This document shows, piece by piece, positions 61,517 through 64,000 of a stretch of DNA of 64,000 bases (the stretch's first letter is position 1; the number at the start of each line of letters is the position of its first letter). The stretch is taken from positions 62,001 through 126,000 of the forward strand of contig NZ_NJCX01000005.1 of the NCBI RefSeq assembly GCF_002632875.1. Direction: 5' to 3'. Made by a program: the position numbers and the translations under genes. The DNA comes from Xenorhabdus kozodoii. Its GTDB lineage: Bacteria; Pseudomonadota; Gammaproteobacteria; Enterobacterales; Enterobacteriaceae. A model generated the notes under the pieces. It saw nothing but the letters and a program-made list of their open reading frames with translations. It did no database searches and was not told the DNA's origin.

Positions 61517-61546
61517 AGTTTACGGATGGTATGAAAACCTTGTCAA
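61517..61546 (-). promoter_or_regulatory. mra promoter for the dcw cluster
   Basis: Minus-strand TTGACA (-35, 61541-61546), an 18-bp spacer and TAAACT (-10, 61517-61522). The predicted start site falls at the edge of the MraZ boxes. This fits the E. coli mra promoter that drives the first genes of the cluster. Confidence 0.75.
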
Positions 61547-62074
61547 GCCAGAGCCGGGGCGCTTTAGCTAGTTTTACAGAAAGATTGGGAAGAGAAAAAG
61601 CAGGATTTTTCAATTTTGGCTATATTAATAATAGATAACACTATGATAATTTTGAATAAATTAATAAATCTGTAGAGAGCCTGATGTGGGATGAAATTTA
61701 GTGCAACTAATTACCACTTAAATTAATTTATGTCACTCATCTCTCATTGATGGTTAACTTTTAACCACTTAAAACTTATCAATAATAACAATATATTTAA
61801 GTTATAATAGTATGAAAAATAATAACATATAGAAATATTCTATTTATCCAAAAATATAAAATGGTTATATATCAATCAAGTAAGAGAATGATTTCCAAAG
61901 AATAAATAACATATGTAAACAATGGGATATTATTGAGAAATTATTCATCTTGTGAATTTAAATAACACCTTATCAATTTTAATGGTCATAAAAGGTTGTT
62001 TAGCAGAATTTTAGTCAGAATAATCCCAAAATGACCCCAGCAAGTGGATTTCGATGATTTTCAGCAGGCCAACT
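61547..62074. other. Gene-free AT-rich spacer between cra and mra promoter
   Basis: About 530 bp, very AT-rich, with several TTAA/TTAATA tracts and no open reading frame, RNA gene or repeat I can support. A similarly long spacer exists at this position in E. coli. Confidence 0.6.
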
Positions 62075-62099
62075 GCACCCTCATTTTTAATGAGGGTGC
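62075..62099. terminator. Hairpin downstream of cra
   Basis: A perfect 11-bp stem GCACCCTCATT/AATGAGGGTGC with a 3-nt loop, 4 bases after the cra stop. No T tract follows on the minus strand, so termination may be Rho-assisted or the hairpin may only stabilise the 3' end. Confidence 0.6.
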
Positions 62100-62103
62100 T
62101 CAA

Positions 62104-63111
62104 TTAGGCTTTTCGACTCAACTTGCCACGACGGCATAGATGACGACGCATTCGGGTGATCCCAGGGGTTGGACGTTGTTTTTCATCCAGACTGGCTAAT
62201 ACCAGTGCCAGGGCACATTCAGCGACATCACGATGGCGCTGCGCCACAGACAATACCGGACATTCAAGGAAATCAAGCAACTCATGATCGCCAAATGTCG
62301 CAATGACTAATTGACTTGGTAAATGACCATTGCGCTTGAGCAGCGTATCCATAATGCCCTGGAGTAACGCAAATGAAGTGGTATATAAGGCCTGAGGAAC
62401 GGGGTTTGTTTCCAACCATGACGCAAATATTTCCGCCGCAGCTTCGCGCTCATAGCTATTCGCATAAACATAGTTAACAGCCCGTGGATCATGCTCCCAC
62501 GCTTCGCGAAAACCCTGCTCACGCAAGAAACTGACCGATAATTCAGGCAGTGCCCCCAAATAAAGGACAGATTCAGCCGGAAATTGACGTAACTCCTGTG
62601 CCAACATCTTCGCATCTTCAAGATCATCCCCAACCACACTGACAAAGTGTTCACTATCCAGCGCACGGTCAAGTGCGATAATGGGTAATGCACGATTTGC
62701 CCAACGCTGGTAGAAAGGATGTTCCGGCGGCAAGGCAGTGGAAACAATGATAGCATCAACCTGACGTTGCAAGAGGTGTTCAACACAACGCATTTCATTA
62801 TCAGGCTGATCTTCAGAACAGGCGATCAATAGCTGATAACCACGCTGCCGTGCCTGACGCTCCAGATAATTGGCAATCCGTGTGTAGCTGGTATTTTCTA
62901 AGTCGGGTATCACTAACCCAATGGAACGGGTTCGCCCCGCTCGAAGACCAGCAGCAACAGCATTAGGATGGTAATTATGTTCCCTGACCACTGCCATCAC
63001 TTTTTCTACTGTTTTATCACTGACCCGATACTGTTTGGCTTTACCATTGATGACATAACTGGCCGTAGTACGTGAAACACCTGCTAAGCGGGCGATCTCA
63101 TCCAGTTTCAC
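62104..63111 (-). CDS. cra: Catabolite repressor-activator Cra (FruR)
   Basis: LacI-family regulator of glycolysis, gluconeogenesis and other carbon genes, released from DNA by fructose-1-phosphate or fructose-1,6-bisphosphate (335 residues; E. coli 334). The helix-turn-helix is [20 protein letters not shown], then the hinge [20 protein letters not shown], then the periplasmic-binding-protein-like effector domain. It lies between ilvIH and the dcw cluster, as in E. coli. It may govern aceEF and other central genes, but no Cra site was searched exhaustively. Confidence 0.98.
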   Translation of the reverse strand: MKLDEIARLAGVSRTTASYVINGKAKQYRVSDKTVEKVMAVVREHNYHPNAVAAGLRAGRTRSIGLVIPDLENTSYTRIANYLERQARQRGYQLLIACSEDQPDNEMRCVEHLLQRQVDAIIVSTALPPEHPFYQRWANRALPIIALDRALDSEHFVSVVGDDLEDAKMLAQELRQFPAESVLYLGALPELSVSFLREQGFREAWEHDPRAVNYVYANSYEREAAAEIFASWLETNPVPQALYTTSFALLQGIMDTLLKRNGHLPSQLVIATFGDHELLDFLECPVLSVAQRHRDVAECALALVLASLDEKQRPTPGITRMRRHLCRRGKLSRKA

Positions 63112-63134
63112 ATTAACCCCTCAGTAAGATGATG

Positions 63135-63160
63135 AAAAAGCCCTACTTTACAGTAGGGCT
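63135..63160 (-). terminator. Intrinsic terminator of ilvIH
   Basis: Minus-strand stem AGCCCTACT/AGTAGGGCT (9 bp, perfect, 4-nt loop) followed by TTTTTC. It lies about 40 bases after the ilvH stop and just before cra. Confidence 0.9.
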
Positions 63161-63199
63161 GAATGAATATCTGTATTTTAACCCGCAGATTGCGATTTT

Positions 63200-63691
63200 T
63201 CATCGCATAATTTTATCCCCGCGAGAGACACCAACGATGCCCGAACGCGCGACTTCAACAAGTTCCGCGACGTCTCTGACCGAATCAAGAAACGCATCCA
63301 GCTTTTCGCTCGTTCCCACTAATTGAACAGTATAGAGGGTTGAAGTCACATCGACGATCTGCCCGCGAAAAATATCGGTGCTGCGCTTAATCTCTTCCCG
63401 TCCATATCCACTGGCTTGTAATTTAACCAGCATGATTTCACGCTCAACATGAGGCCCCGCGGTTAATTCGCTGACCCGCAACACATCCACTAATTTATGC
63501 AATTGTTTTTCAATTTGCTCCAGTACCTTGGCATCCCCTTTGGTCTGGATGGTCATGCGTGACAATGTGGGATCGTCAGTCGGCGCAACGGTCAAACTTT
63601 CGATGTTATAACCCCGCTGGGAAAACAGACCCACCACACGGGATAATGCCCCCGATTCGTTTTCAAGTAATATCGACAAAATCCGGCGCAT
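63200..63691 (-). CDS. ilvH: Acetolactate synthase III regulatory subunit
   Basis: Small valine-sensing subunit of acetolactate synthase III (163 residues, as in E. coli). The start is at the ATG at 63691 ([20 protein letters not shown]); an in-frame upstream codon at 63721 would lie within ilvI. The N-terminal ACT domain (about 1-75) binds valine and contains the conserved [20 protein letters not shown]. It begins 2 bases after the ilvI stop (TGATCATG) and ends at a strong terminator. Confidence 0.97.
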   Translation of the reverse strand: MRRILSILLENESGALSRVVGLFSQRGYNIESLTVAPTDDPTLSRMTIQTKGDAKVLEQIEKQLHKLVDVLRVSELTAGPHVEREIMLVKLQASGYGREEIKRSTDIFRGQIVDVTSTLYTVQLVGTSEKLDAFLDSVRDVAELVEVARSGIVGVSRGDKIMR

Positions 63692-63693
63692 GA

Positions 63694-64000
63694 TCAGGTC
63701 CTCTCTGTTTTGCTTAACCACATTTCATCCATTGCCCCACCGCGGATCTGCATTGGATAAACATGTTCTGTTTCATCAACGGTAACATCCACGAAAACCA
63801 GACGTTGGTTTTCAGTGACTTCATGCAGTGCATGGGTCAATTTCGTCTCTAATTCATCGTAAGTTTGGATGGAGATGCCTACATGCCCATAAGATTCCGC
63901 CAACTTGACGAAATCAGGCAAGGATTCCATATAAGATTGAGAATGACGACCCGCGTATATCATATCCTGCCATTGTTTCACCATGCCCAGAAAACGGTTG
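63694..64000 (-). CDS. ilvI: Acetolactate synthase III large subunit, 3' part only
   Basis: Thiamin-diphosphate enzyme of branched-chain amino acid synthesis, making acetolactate from pyruvate. Only about the last 102 codons are in the window; the 5' end lies beyond base 64,000. The visible part starts [23 protein letters not shown] and ends [15 protein letters not shown], nearly matching the E. coli C-terminus. It is transcribed with ilvH. Confidence 0.97.
   Translation of the reverse strand, partial: NRFLGMVKQWQDMIYAGRHSQSYMESLPDFVKLAESYGHVGISIQTYDELETKLTHALHEVTENQRLVFVDVTVDETEHVYPMQIRGGAMDEMWLSKTERT

Overview
The window looks like a chromosomal segment of a gammaproteobacterium in the Morganellaceae, most likely Xenorhabdus or Photorhabdus. 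This is an inference. It rests on enterobacterial gene content and proteins very close to Escherichia coli, a moderately AT-rich base composition, AT-rich intergenic regions, and scattered short inverted-repeat elements with ends like ATACCCAATAGATTTCAAGTTGC. There are no rRNA, tRNA, insertion sequence, prophage or CRISPR signals. The window is almost entirely housekeeping core genome with a few small accessory insertions.

Layout. (1) Positions 1-17,016 match the E. coli 65-66 min block: gcvP (last few codons cut off by the window edge), gcvH, gcvT (glycine cleavage); ubiI, ubiH, pepP; ygfB; then zapA, the 6S RNA gene ssrS and fau on the plus strand; serA; rpiA; argP; yggE; argO; mscS. (2) Positions 17,143-64,000 match the E. 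coli 2-3 min block: yacL, acnB, lpdA-aceF-aceE-pdhR, ampE-ampD, ppdD-hofB-hofC, coaE-zapD-yacG, mutT, secA-secM, lpxC, the complete division and cell-wall (dcw) cluster from ftsZ back to mraZ, then cra and ilvH-ilvI (ilvI cut by the right edge). The two blocks, far apart in E. coli, are joined between mscS and yacL.

Differences from the E. coli order. A tandem pair of AT-rich GNAT-like acetyltransferase genes (20,743-22,131) sits between acnB and lpdA. aroP, nadC and guaC are missing from their usual places. A plus-strand ABC-F ATPase gene (37,856-39,439) separates mutT from secM-secA. A DUF721/DciA-like gene (42,972-43,508) lies between secM and lpxC. SecM keeps the GIRAGP arrest core but has an altered N-terminal side of the arrest motif and a longer tail.

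Regulation visible in sequence: a near-consensus PurR box upstream of gcvT, a perfect 17-bp PdhR palindrome upstream of pdhR, a long hairpin in the pdhR-aceE spacer, three 10-bp-spaced MraZ boxes downstream of a sigma70-like mra promoter, the SecM arrest leader ahead of secA, and several intrinsic terminators. Two families of small palindromic repeats occur in spacers: a 107-bp element in two nearly identical copies, and a more degenerate 60-130-bp element in several copies.

Functionally the window joins central metabolism (pyruvate dehydrogenase, aconitase, one-carbon and serine/glycine metabolism, ubiquinone) with envelope growth and division (LpxC, Mur enzymes, Fts proteins, MraY, ZapA, ZapD, SecA). 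I did not find a clearly new multi-gene system. The best candidates for new biology are the GNAT pair, the ABC-F gene with its possible attenuating leader, the divergent SecM, the retained DciA-like gene and the repeat families.
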